From Comamonas badia DSM 17552 (GTDB lineage Bacteria; Pseudomonadota; Gammaproteobacteria; Burkholderiales; Burkholderiaceae_C), in contig NZ_AXVM01000006.1 of the NCBI RefSeq assembly GCF_000484635.1, positions 62,001 to 126,000 of the forward strand: 64,000 nucleotides of DNA, written 5' to 3'. The position numbers were made by a program, and so were the translations under genes. Shown here one piece after another: positions 9,345 through 19,682 of this stretch. The notes beneath the pieces are model-generated. The model made no database searches, was not told where the DNA came from, and was given only the letters and a program-made list of their open reading frames with translations. Within the stretch, counting starts at the first letter, position 1; each line of letters starts with the position of its first letter.

Positions 9345-11258
9345 TCACGGCTTGCGCGGGTAGCCCAGCGCCGTCAGCGCCTCCTGAATTTCCGGCAGCA
9401 CCGCATCATCTTCGATGGTTGCCGGAACCTTCACCTCGCCCCCATCCGCCATGGTACGGATGGTGACGCGCAGCACCTTGCCCGAACGCGTCTTGGGCAG
9501 GCGCGCCACCACATGCACGCTCTTGAAGTCCGCCACGGCGCCAAGCTGCGCACGCACGCGGGCAATCAGGTCCTTGCAGATTTCTTCATCGGTGTGCCGC
9601 ACCCCCATCTTGAGCACCACCAAGCCCAGCGGCACCTGGCCCTTGAGCGCATCGGCCACGCCCACCACCGCCGCCTCTGCCACGTCGGGATGCGAGGCCA
9701 GAATCTCTTCCATCTGCCCGGTGGAGAGCCGGTGTCCTGCCACGTTGATGATGTCGTCGATGCGTGACATCACCCAGCCGTAGCCCTCGGCATCGATGTA
9801 GCCCGCATCGCCCGAGAGGTAATAGCCCGGGTAGCGCGAGAGATAGGTCTCCTCGTAGCCCGCTTCGTTGTTCCAGAGCGTGTAAAGCGTACCCGGCGGC
9901 ATGGGCAGCTTGATGACCAGGCTGCCGATCTCGCCAGCCGCCTTTTCCTTACCTTCTTCGTCAAGAATGCGGATGTCAAAGCCCGGCACCGGCTTGGTCG
10001 GCGAGCCCGGATGCACCGGCAGGTATTCCAGGCCCATGCAGTTGCTGATGGCCGGCCAGCCCAGCTCCGTCTGCCACCAGTTGTCGATCGCCGGCACGCC
10101 GAGGATGTTTTGCGCCCATTCAATGGTGTCAGGGTCGCCCCGCTCGCCCGCGAGAAACAGCGTGCGGAATTTGGAGAGGTCGTACTTTTTGACCAGCTCG
10201 CCATTCGGATCTTCTTTCTTGATCGCCCGAAAGGCCGTCGGCGCGGTGAAAAACACGTTCACGCCATGCTCGGCGCATACGCGCCAGAACGCCCCCGCAT
10301 CGGGGGTACCCACGGGCTTGCCTTCATAGACAATGGTGGTGCAGCCCTGCAGCAGCGGGCCGTAGACGATGTAGGAGTGGCCGACGACCCAGCCCACATC
10401 CGAGCCGGCCCAGTACACATCGCCGGGCTTGACGCCGAAAACAGCATCCATGGACCAGCGCAGCGCCACGGCATGCCCGCCGTTGTCACGCACCACGCCC
10501 TTGGGCTTGCCGGTGGTACCCGAGGTGTAGATCACGTACAGCGGATCCGTCGCAGCCAGCGGCACGCAAGCGGCCGGCTGCGCCTTGGCAACGGCATCGT
10601 TCCAGTCCACATCGCGCCGGGCCACCATGTCGCAGTGCAGCTCGGGCCGCTGCAGGATCAGGCAGGGGGTATCGGGCGCACCGGCAATGTCCAAGGCTTC
10701 ATCCAGCAGCGGCTTGTAGGGCACGGCCTTGCCCGGCAGCAAGCCGCAGGAGGCGGACATCATCACCTTGGGCTTGGCATCCACGATGCGCTTGGCAAGC
10801 TCGGGCGCCGCAAAACCGCCGAAGACCACCGAATGCACCGCGCCGATGCGGGCACAGGCGAGCATGGCGATCGCCGCCTCGGCGACCATGGGCATGTAGA
10901 TGACGACCCGGTCGCCCTTGCCCACGCCCATGTCGCGCAGCACGCCGGCGCAGCGCGCGACTTCGTCCTGCAACTGGCGGTAGGTGAACTTGCGCTGAGT
11001 ACCCGCAAGCGGGCTGTCATAGATGAGCGCCAGCTGGTCGCCGCGGCCACCCTCCACGTGCCGGTCCACGCAGTTGTAGCAGGTGTTGAGAACGCCCCCC
11101 GCGAACCAGCGGTAGAAGGGCTTGCGTGCGTCATCGATGACCGTGTCCCAGCGCTTGTCCCAGGCGATACCCTCGGCAATGCCTGCCCAGAAGCCCTGCG
11201 GATCGGCTTCAGCCACAGCCCGCGTCTTCGCGTAATTGCCGGAACCCAATGCACTCAT
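9345..11258 (-). CDS. prpE: Propionyl-CoA synthetase (propionate--CoA ligase)
   Basis: Acyl-adenylate-forming enzyme of the acetyl-CoA synthetase family, 637 residues, that activates propionate with ATP and CoA. The P-loop YTSGTTGKPKG is near residues 245-255 and is followed by VVRDNGGHAVALRWSM, typical of PrpE rather than Acs. The adenylation core motif YLSGDAGYIDAEGYGWVMSR is near 485, and the C-terminal KTRSGKVLR (about 595) carries the catalytic, acetylation-controlled Lys. It is alone on its strand with a 57-base gap to the isochorismatase-like gene, whose product would be transcribed first if they share a promoter. It is not accompanied by prpB/C genes here. An acetyl-CoA or broader acyl-CoA role cannot be excluded. 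Confidence 0.93.
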   Translation of the reverse strand: MSALGSGNYAKTRAVAEADPQGFWAGIAEGIAWDKRWDTVIDDARKPFYRWFAGGVLNTCYNCVDRHVEGGRGDQLALIYDSPLAGTQRKFTYRQLQDEVARCAGVLRDMGVGKGDRVVIYMPMVAEAAIAMLACARIGAVHSVVFGGFAAPELAKRIVDAKPKVMMSASCGLLPGKAVPYKPLLDEALDIAGAPDTPCLILQRPELHCDMVARRDVDWNDAVAKAQPAACVPLAATDPLYVIYTSGTTGKPKGVVRDNGGHAVALRWSMDAVFGVKPGDVYWAGSDVGWVVGHSYIVYGPLLQGCTTIVYEGKPVGTPDAGAFWRVCAEHGVNVFFTAPTAFRAIKKEDPNGELVKKYDLSKFRTLFLAGERGDPDTIEWAQNILGVPAIDNWWQTELGWPAISNCMGLEYLPVHPGSPTKPVPGFDIRILDEEGKEKAAGEIGSLVIKLPMPPGTLYTLWNNEAGYEETYLSRYPGYYLSGDAGYIDAEGYGWVMSRIDDIINVAGHRLSTGQMEEILASHPDVAEAAVVGVADALKGQVPLGLVVLKMGVRHTDEEICKDLIARVRAQLGAVADFKSVHVVARLPKTRSGKVLRVTIRTMADGGEVKVPATIEDDAVLPEIQEALTALGYPRKP

Positions 11259-11315
11259 ACGTGTCTCCTATGTGTCAACAAACATCAATTATCTGACAGC
11301 GACTGGGCACCCGAT

Positions 11316-11918
11316 TCATTTGATCAGCCCAAGCATGGGCTTGAACGATGGATGCTCGCAAGTCCGCAGCCACTCAAACGCCACCATTTCAGCAGTCACC
11401 AATTCAGCGCCTGCGCCGGCAAGCCGGTCAAATGCGGCATCCCTGCTGCGCTCAGTGCGCGAGCCACAGGCATCGGTCACCACCCAGATTTCAAATTCTT
11501 CGTCGATCAGTTCCAGCGCCGTCTGCAACAGGCACACATGCGCTTCGCAGCCGGCGATCACGATGCTCGGGCGCTCACCGGAGGCGGGCTGGCTTTTCTG
11601 CAGGTGCCTGGGCAGGCTGCGTGCGTTGCCCCTGGGTGCGGTAGGGGGCGGCGCCAACCATTCGGCCAGGCCATCGGCCACCGCGCTGAAATGCATCTTG
11701 GCCAGCGTCCTGTCGCACAGCTCCCGCACCTGAGCATCGTTGGGGCCCAGACGCCGGGGGTTTTGCTCCGTCCCGAAAATCGGCACCTGGGCCATTTTCG
11801 CCATCTGCGCCAGCCGGCGTGCATTCGCCAGCACCGCCGGGCCATCGTGAATCACCGGCATCAGCCGTTCCTGGTAGTCGACCAGCACCAACTGGGATTC
11901 TTCGGCATCGAGCAACAT
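11316..11918 (-). CDS. Isochorismatase-family cysteine hydrolase
   Basis: Soluble hydrolase of the isochorismatase/nicotinamidase superfamily, 200 residues. The first-strand catalytic Asp is in LVLVDYQERL (about residues 10-19), and the nucleophilic Cys in GCEAHVCLLQTALEL (around 130) fits the family; the paired Lys is probably K in TLAKMHF. The sequence is closest in style to the ISOC1/YcaC subgroup, whose substrates are mostly unknown. Nothing here indicates true isochorismatase activity. The ATG at 11918 is chosen; the frame remains open upstream through antisense of iclR and that part is not coding. It lies between prpE and a divergent IclR regulator, which may control it. Confidence 0.87.
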   Translation of the reverse strand: MLLDAEESQLVLVDYQERLMPVIHDGPAVLANARRLAQMAKMAQVPIFGTEQNPRRLGPNDAQVRELCDRTLAKMHFSAVADGLAEWLAPPPTAPRGNARSLPRHLQKSQPASGERPSIVIAGCEAHVCLLQTALELIDEEFEIWVVTDACGSRTERSRDAAFDRLAGAGAELVTAEMVAFEWLRTCEHPSFKPMLGLIK

Positions 11919-12044
11919 CGCTACGCTCCCACAAGACAAATGGAACCGATTGTCGCAGTCCATGGCGGCAGGCGGGCCGAAACGCAAATTGCGCCTGGCT
12001 GTTTCACCAGATAAAATTCGCTCGCAGCAGCACTCAGGCACGCC

Positions 12045-12854
12045 ATGAAACGCACCCTCACCGACATTCCACCGCGTCCCAGCGTCCAGGTCATCGAACG
12101 CATGTTCACGCTGATCGACATCCTGGCCGCCCGCGATGAAGCCATGTCGCTCAAGGAAATCAGTGAAAAAGCCGGGCTGCATCCCTCCACGGCGCACCGC
12201 ATTCTCAATGACCTGACCATCGGGCGTTTCGTCGATCGGCCGGAAGCCGGCAGCTACCGGCTGGGCATGCGCATGCTTGAATTGGGCAACCTGGTGAAGG
12301 CGCGGCTCAATGTGCGCGATGCTGCCATCGTGCCCATGCGCAATCTGCACAAGATGATCCAGCAGCCGGTGAACCTGAGCGTGCGCCAGGGCGATGAGAT
12401 CGTTTATATCGAACGCGCCTACAGCGAGCGCTCTGGCATGCAGGTGGTGCGTGCCATTGGCGGCCACGCACCGCTGCACCTGACATCCACCGGCAAACTC
12501 TTTCTTGCCGCCGAAGATCCGCAGCGCGTGCGTGCCTATGCCACGCGCACCGGCCTGCCTGGCCATACGCGCAACAGCATCACCCAGCTTTCCGGGCTCG
12601 AACGCGAACTGGCCCGGGCGCGCCAGTACGGCATCGCGCGGGACAACGAAGAGCTGGAAATGGGTGTGCGCTGCATCGCCGCCGGCATCTATGACGATCA
12701 GGGAGATCTCGTGGCCGGGCTCTCGATATCGGCGCCCGCCGACCGCCTGGATGATGGCTGGCTGCCCAAACTGCAGGCCAGCGCACACGAAATTTCCATC
12801 GCACTCGGCTATTCGCCTTCGGCGCGCCAGATACACAGCGCCCGCGTCCGGTAA
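12045..12854 (+). CDS. IclR-family transcriptional regulator
   Basis: DNA-binding regulator, 269 residues. An N-terminal winged helix-turn-helix at about residues 15-75 includes MSLKEISEKAGLHPSTAHRIL. The C-terminal GAF-like effector domain (about 90-255) has HLTSTGKLFLA and the GVRCIAAGIYD block typical of IclR. It is divergent from the isochorismatase-like gene and upstream of a liv-type ABC operon on the same strand, so it may control either set. The effector is unknown; IclR members often sense small organic acids or aromatic intermediates. Confidence 0.93.
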   Translation: MKRTLTDIPPRPSVQVIERMFTLIDILAARDEAMSLKEISEKAGLHPSTAHRILNDLTIGRFVDRPEAGSYRLGMRMLELGNLVKARLNVRDAAIVPMRNLHKMIQQPVNLSVRQGDEIVYIERAYSERSGMQVVRAIGGHAPLHLTSTGKLFLAAEDPQRVRAYATRTGLPGHTRNSITQLSGLERELARARQYGIARDNEELEMGVRCIAAGIYDDQGDLVAGLSISAPADRLDDGWLPKLQASAHEISIALGYSPSARQIHSARVR

Positions 12855-13172
12855 TGGTGCAGGACGCCGGCGGCGCCGCTGGTGGCTTCCACACCCGAAA
12901 CCCGCCTGCCAAGCGGGCACTGCGGCCCATGTGCTGCGACCTGTCTCTTACGCGCCGCTGACAAACAACGTGATTTTCAGGCCGATTTTCTCGGGGTTTT
13001 CGTGCCTGTGCAGACCGGCGCATGGCACCTATATTTTCACTGTCGCGCAAAGCGAGCCATGAAATCGCATGCATGAAAGTGCCTGCGATGGGCGGCGCAA
13101 CGCTTCATAGTGATTTGCGGCAGGTCGCCGCAAAGTGATTCAGCCCCTGGTTGACAACCACGAAGGAGATAT
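12855..13172 (+). other. Intergenic leader of the first liv-type operon
   Basis: This 318-base stretch has no convincing gene. It holds the hairpin/operator element at 13109-13140 and the ribosome binding site GAAGGAGATAT just before the next start. TTGACA at 13150-13155 is too close to the start codon to be a plain promoter. I see no clear iclR terminator. Confidence 0.6.
13109..13140 (+). promoter_or_regulatory. Palindrome flanked by direct repeats, liv operon leader
   Basis: TTTGCGGC (13114-13121) and GCCGCAAA (13127-13134) are perfect complements around AGGTC. The heptamer AGTGATT flanks both sides (13109-13115 and 13134-13140). It sits 33 bases before the binding-protein start. It may be a regulator site, possibly for the adjacent IclR protein, or an mRNA hairpin. 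Confidence 0.5.
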
Positions 13173-14519
13173 ATGTCCAAGTTTGATTCCCTCAATGGCG
13201 TTTCGCGCCGCAGCGCGCTGCAGATGGGCGCAGCCGGCGGCATGGCAGCCACCAGCCTCGGCGGCATGCACTGGGCCATGGCCGCAGACCAGCCAGCCAT
13301 GGGCACCTGGCCTGAAGGCTCAAAGGGCGACACCGTGTACATCGGCGCCGCCGTGCCGCTGACCGGCACCTATGCGGTGCAGGGCGCCGACGAGCTCAAG
13401 GGCATGGAACTCGCCATCGAGCACATGAACACCAACCACGAGCTGATGAAGAAGCTTGCGCCCAAGGTGAACAACGGCGTGAACGGCAAGAAGGTGGGGC
13501 TCGTCTCCGCCGACTCCGCGGCCAAGCCAAACCAGGCGCTGCAGGTGGAGCAGAACTTCATTGCCAAGAACAAGGTCATCGCGATGATCGGCTCGACCTC
13601 ATCCGCCGTGGCCGTGGCGATGAACAAGTTCGCGCAGCAGCAGAAAATCATCTACATGGCTGGCATCTCCGGCTCCAACGACACCACCGGCAAGGACTGC
13701 GTGCGCTACGGTTTCCGCCAGGGCTTCTACGGTGAAATGGCGGCCCGGGCGATCGGACCGGTCATGGTCAAGCAGTTCGGCAAGAACCGCAAGGCCGCGT
13801 TCATGACGCCTGACTACACCTACGGTCACACCACCACCGAATCGGTCAACAACTACCTGACCAAGGAAGCCGGCTGGAAGATGGTGACCAACCAGGTTTC
13901 CCCGCTGGGCACGCAGGACTTCAGCCAATACCTCACCAACATCGCCAACTCCGGCGCCGAGTTCCTGATCAACGTGAACTGGGGCCGTGACGCGGTGCTG
14001 TCGTCGCAGCAGGCCAAGCAGTTCGGCCTGATCCCGAAGATGACCCTGGTGCTGCCCTACCAGATCCCCTTCATCGCCAAGGAAGCGGGCGTGGACATCA
14101 CCCACGGCGTGCTGGCCGCGACGGATTTCTGGTGGACGCTGGAAGACAAATACCCGCTGGCCAAGCTGTTCGTCGAGTCCTTCCACAAGAAGTACGGCTA
14201 CCGCCCCGAGTGGGGCGCAGAAAACGGCTACGTCAGCTTCGCGCACTGGGCCCGCATGGTGACGGAGGCCGGCAGCTTCTATCCGCCCGACGTGATCAAG
14301 CAGTGGGAAAAGGGCGAGACCATCCCATCGCTGCTCGGTGACGTGCACTACCGCCCGCAAGACCACCAGTGCGTGCGCCCGGTCGTGATCGTGCGCGGCA
14401 AGGAAAAGAAGGACATGAAGAACGACGAGGACTTCTGGGAAGTCATCGACATGGTCGATGGCGCCACGGTCATCCAGAAGCCGGATGAATTCGGCTGCAA
14501 GCTGGGCGATTACACCTGA
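13173..14519 (+). CDS. Liv/urea-type ABC transporter substrate-binding protein, Tat-like signal
   Basis: Periplasmic type I binding protein, 448 residues, first gene of a complete transporter operon. Residues 1-37 form an export signal with a twin-arginine core (VSRRSALQMGAAGG) and a likely cleavage after AMAAD, so Tat export is possible. The mature part starts with VYIGAAVPLTGTYAVQG, the usual first strand. It is longer than LivJ (about 370) and resembles the amide/urea receptor branch. It is followed by a strong hairpin and then by permease and ATPase genes. The ligand is unknown; the neighbouring isochorismatase-fold hydrolase could suggest an amide, but this is only inference. Confidence 0.9.
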   Translation: MSKFDSLNGVSRRSALQMGAAGGMAATSLGGMHWAMAADQPAMGTWPEGSKGDTVYIGAAVPLTGTYAVQGADELKGMELAIEHMNTNHELMKKLAPKVNNGVNGKKVGLVSADSAAKPNQALQVEQNFIAKNKVIAMIGSTSSAVAVAMNKFAQQQKIIYMAGISGSNDTTGKDCVRYGFRQGFYGEMAARAIGPVMVKQFGKNRKAAFMTPDYTYGHTTTESVNNYLTKEAGWKMVTNQVSPLGTQDFSQYLTNIANSGAEFLINVNWGRDAVLSSQQAKQFGLIPKMTLVLPYQIPFIAKEAGVDITHGVLAATDFWWTLEDKYPLAKLFVESFHKKYGYRPEWGAENGYVSFAHWARMVTEAGSFYPPDVIKQWEKGETIPSLLGDVHYRPQDHQCVRPVVIVRGKEKKDMKNDEDFWEVIDMVDGATVIQKPDEFGCKLGDYT

Positions 14520-14577
14520 CCGGCAGGCAATGCGCCGGGTAGCTCACCGCGGTGCATTCATGCCAGTTTTTCGAGAG

Positions 14578-14613
14578 GCGCCCTTGCGTGATGCTGGTTT
14601 CACGCAAGGGCGC
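14578..14613 (+). other. 13-bp perfect stem-loop between binding-protein and permease genes
   Basis: GCGCCCTTGCGTG (14578-14590) pairs perfectly with CACGCAAGGGCGC (14601-14613) around a 10-base loop. No T-run follows, so full termination is unlikely. Such hairpins after binding-protein cistrons are known (for example malE-malF) to stabilise the upstream message and give excess receptor over membrane subunits. Confidence 0.8.
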
Positions 14614-14662
14614 GCAGCATGTTTGAAACCACGTTTTCTAGACAACACCATGGCGGGGCAAT

Positions 14663-15538
14663 GTGATTAACACGGCCAATTTCATCTCGCAGCTGTTCAA
14701 CGGGCTGGTACTGGGGGCGCTGCTGGCGCTGATCTCGTCCGGCCTGACGATCATCTATGGCACGCTGGGCGTGCTCAACCTGGCGCACGGCGCCCTGTTC
14801 ATGCTGGGCGGCTATGCCGGCTGGCTGGCGTTCGAGTATTCACATTCCTACATCCTCGCGGTGCTGGCGGGGGCTGTCTTCGTGATGATCGTCGGCGTCA
14901 TCATGGAGCAGCTGATCATCAAGCGCTTCTATTCCAGACCGGACGAGGATCAGCTGCTGGTCACCTTCGGGCTGAGCATCGTGTTTGCGGAACTGATCCG
15001 CTACTTCTTCGGCAGCCTGTCCAAGAAGATTCCGCCGCCCGACATTTTCTCGGGCGCATCGAACATGGGGTTCATGATCTATCCCAACTACCGGCTCGCG
15101 CTGCTGGGCATCATCGCCGTGGCGCTGTTCGCGCTCTACTGGGTGCTCTACCGCACGCGCATCGGCATGATCGTGCGCGCCGGGATCGAGGATGCGGTAG
15201 CCGTTGATTCCCTGGGCATCAATGTCTACAAGGTCTTCACGCTGGTCTTCGGCATCGGTGCCATGGCGGCCGGGTTTTCGGGCATCGTCTATTCGCCGGT
15301 CGTCGCGATGTCGCCCGACAGCGGCGACTCGATTCTGGTGATGACCTTCGTGGTGGTCGTGATCGGTGGCGTGGGCTCGTTTCCGGGGGCGGTCCTGGGT
15401 GGTCTGATCGCCGGTGAAATTCAAAGCCTCACCTCGATGGTGAACCCTGCCTACTCCGAGATCATGCTGTTCGTGGCGATGACGCTCGTCCTGGTCTTCC
15501 GTCCGCGCGGGCTCATGGGCTCCATCGGCCGCACTTAA
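14663..15538 (+). CDS. Liv-type ABC transporter permease (LivH-like)
   Basis: Inner-membrane permease, 291 residues, about eight hydrophobic helices. FNGLVLGALLALISSGLTIIYG (from residue 9) and LNLAHGALFMLGGY (about 38-51) are classic LivH features. The internal loop ending VVVVIGGVGSFPGAVLGGLIAG near 230-250 carries the ATPase-coupling region. The GTG start at 14663 is the first in-frame start giving the N-terminal helix; the ribosome binding site GGGG is modest. It pairs with the LivM half of the next gene to form the channel. Confidence 0.93.
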   Translation: MINTANFISQLFNGLVLGALLALISSGLTIIYGTLGVLNLAHGALFMLGGYAGWLAFEYSHSYILAVLAGAVFVMIVGVIMEQLIIKRFYSRPDEDQLLVTFGLSIVFAELIRYFFGSLSKKIPPPDIFSGASNMGFMIYPNYRLALLGIIAVALFALYWVLYRTRIGMIVRAGIEDAVAVDSLGINVYKVFTLVFGIGAMAAGFSGIVYSPVVAMSPDSGDSILVMTFVVVVIGGVGSFPGAVLGGLIAGEIQSLTSMVNPAYSEIMLFVAMTLVLVFRPRGLMGSIGRT

Positions 15539-15553
15539 ATCCCAGAGTTCCAG

Positions 15554-17376
<1,823 letters not shown>

Positions 17377-17380
<4 letters not shown>

Positions 17381-18075
17381 GCCTGCTGGAAGTCAGTGGA
17401 GTCAACAGCTTTTACGGTGACAGCCACATCCTCTTCGATGTGGGCATGCGTGTCGAAAAGAACGAGGTGGTCGCCCTGCTGGGCCGCAACGGAGCCGGCA
17501 AATCGACCACCTTCAAGAGTCTTGCGGGCGTGGTCAGACCGAAGAAGGGCAGCATCAAGCTCGATGGCGTCGAAATCGCAGGCAAGAAGGCCCACGAAAT
17601 CGCCATGCAGGGTCTGCAGCTGGTGCATGAAGAGCGACGCATCTTCGGCAGCCTGAACGTCGAGGAAAACATCATCCTCGCCGGGCTGACCGCATCGAAC
17701 AAATGGCCGCTGGAACGCATCTACGCGATGTTCCCGCGCCTTAAGGAGCGCAAGACCAGCCGTGGTACCGATCTTTCAGGCGGCGAACAGCAGATGCTGG
17801 CCATCGCTCGGGCACTGGTGCGCGACCCCAAGGTCATCCTGCTCGATGAACCGTTCGAAGGGCTTGCGCCCGTCATCGTCCAGGATCTGATCCGCGTCTG
17901 CCGCGATCTGGCCAAGGCCGGGCAGACCATCGTGCTGATCGAGCAGAACCTGGCGGCCGCACTCTCGCTCGCCACCCGGGCCTACATCCTGAACAACGGC
18001 CAGATCGTGCACGAAAGCTCGACCGCGGAACTCAAGAAGCAGCCCGAGGTCATCCAGCGCTATCTGGGCGTCTAA
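17377..18075 (+). CDS. Liv-type ABC transporter ATP-binding protein (LivF-like)
   Basis: Cytoplasmic ATPase subunit, 232 residues, standard for LivF. Walker A GRNGAGKST at about 36-44, signature LSGGEQQMLAIARAL near 132-146, Walker B VILLDEPFEGLAP near 155. It overlaps the upstream fusion gene by ATGA and ends the operon at a strong terminator (18094-18130). With the LivG half of the fusion it should form the heterodimeric motor. Confidence 0.95.
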
Positions 18076-18093
18076 CCATCGGAACAAGGGCGC

Positions 18094-18130
18094 GCCTGCG
18101 GGAGGGCGCCTCCCGCAGGCTCATCTTTTT
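18094..18130 (+). terminator. Rho-independent terminator after first liv operon
   Basis: GCCTGCGGGAGG pairs with CCTCCCGCAGGC (12 bp, perfect) around GCG, followed by TCATCTTTTT. It separates livF from the convergent DUF1631-like gene. Confidence 0.9.
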
Positions 18131-18141
18131 GCGTTTTCCGC

Positions 18142-19644
18142 TCAGGAAGAAGCCGCGCGCTTCATGGCGCCGGACTGCAGCAGTTTGTCCACCATGCGCG
18201 CCGTCATGCTCTGCGTGCTGCCATCGGTCTGGGTGAAGAGAAACAGCGTCTGGCGCGGGCTGCACCACGTCAATTGGGTTCGCGACATGCCATGCGCACC
18301 GTCAATTTCCACCCAATCACCCAGCTGCAGGGATGCACTTTCCTGCCCTGGGGCGGTAGACAAAACAGCTTCCGTCACCGTATCGGGACGGGGCAGCTGA
18401 TCCGGTTGCAACGCGGCCTCCGCTGGAGCCGCTGCGGACACGGCCTTCGGCTCGGCGTCCAAAGACCGCAAGGCGCGCTCGAGCATGTCGGCAGTCGGCA
18501 CGCCATCGCCCGTCAGGCTGGCCAGCGCGCCTTCCACCGAACGCGCAAACCGACTGCGCCACTGGGCGCTGGATACAGCGCCCTCCAGGCCCTTGACCGT
18601 CAGACGGTCCAGCAGCCGGCGGGCAGGGTGGGTTGCATCAAAGAAAAAAAGCGAATCCACCTGCACCAATCGCCGCAAAATCGGCTCCAGCCTAATGACG
18701 GCATGGCGCACAACAGGCATCAGGCGCTCGTCCCGCACGACCGTTTCCACCATCTGCGACAGCACATCACGGGCCAGATCGGGCTGGGCCGCAGCCCTCC
18801 CGCCGCTCATTGCCGATGGTGCGCCGTCCCGGCCTATCGGCACGCCTGCCGATGGGGCCGCATACACGGTGGGATCATCCGCGGGCGCGATACCCGCGGG
18901 TCGGACAGAATCCCACAGTGAAGACTCTATGCTTGGCAACACCCCCAATTCCGAGGGTGCCAGGAATGCACCCGAGGCATCCCCATACCCCGTGGTTCCC
19001 CCCAGATCGCCCTGCCGGCTGCGCACCGTGGGCGTGTAGTGCACCGGCCAGATGCCCTGCCCGCGCAGTTCATCGGAAATCCGCCGGTATTCGCGCGAAA
19101 GCAGCGCACCGAACCGCTCCTGCATCCGTGGCAGCCACTGGCGGCTGACCTCATCGGGCACGCCTGCCCCAGCCACCACGACGTACAACGCCCGAACGTA
19201 GTTGCCAGGGCGCAAAGGGTTGCGCTCCGGCTGGGCGCGTTCAAAGCCCTGTACCGCCCCCATCAGACCATCAAGCTCCGTCAGCGCTGGCGCCGCCTCA
19301 CGCGCAACCTGCTGGCGCGTCCGGACCATTTCCATCCGCGCGCGGGCTTCGCCCGGCTCGACACGGCCCGGTCTAGCCTCGGCACTGGCACGCCCTTGCG
19401 CCGTCACCGCGCCCTGTGCCACCAGCTCCAGCAACGCCATCGGGTACTCGGCAACCAGTTTGCTGCTGCTGCCGGCCAGGGAACTCAGCGCTGCGGCATG
19501 CGCCTGCGCGCCCGCTCCTGGTTCTTCGCCCCAGTGCTCGCGTACCTGGCGCACCAAATCCGCCATCAGCGCAGCGCTGCGCTTGACGGCATTGACGATG
19601 CAGGCGCGATAAATGGCCGCCGAATCCGAGGGTGAAACCGACAT
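18142..19644 (-). CDS. DUF1631-like protein of unknown function
   Basis: A 500-residue soluble-looking protein without signal peptide or clear enzyme motif. It shows features I associate with DUF1631: NPLRPGNYVRALYVV near 165, a mid-region MVETVVRDERLMPVVRHAVIRLEP, LLDRLTVKGLEGAVS, and a C-terminal beta domain with LGDWVEIDGAHGMSRTQLTW and FTQTDGSTQSMTARMVDKLL that recalls a PilZ-like barrel. DUF1631 proteins are often over 700 residues, so this one is short. The ATG at 19644 is chosen because the upstream frame contains low-quality Arg-rich sequence. It lies just downstream of ettA on the same strand. No function is assigned. Confidence 0.6.
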   Translation of the reverse strand: MSVSPSDSAAIYRACIVNAVKRSAALMADLVRQVREHWGEEPGAGAQAHAAALSSLAGSSSKLVAEYPMALLELVAQGAVTAQGRASAEARPGRVEPGEARARMEMVRTRQQVAREAAPALTELDGLMGAVQGFERAQPERNPLRPGNYVRALYVVVAGAGVPDEVSRQWLPRMQERFGALLSREYRRISDELRGQGIWPVHYTPTVRSRQGDLGGTTGYGDASGAFLAPSELGVLPSIESSLWDSVRPAGIAPADDPTVYAAPSAGVPIGRDGAPSAMSGGRAAAQPDLARDVLSQMVETVVRDERLMPVVRHAVIRLEPILRRLVQVDSLFFFDATHPARRLLDRLTVKGLEGAVSSAQWRSRFARSVEGALASLTGDGVPTADMLERALRSLDAEPKAVSAAAPAEAALQPDQLPRPDTVTEAVLSTAPGQESASLQLGDWVEIDGAHGMSRTQLTWCSPRQTLFLFTQTDGSTQSMTARMVDKLLQSGAMKRAASS

Positions 19645-19682
19645 GGCAGATCGCTGCGACAGGCTGAGAAAACGAAAAATCC

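Noticed and set aside
10011-12014. Plus-strand open frame across prpE and the hydrolase
   Set aside because: It is antisense to two confident genes and has shadow-type composition.
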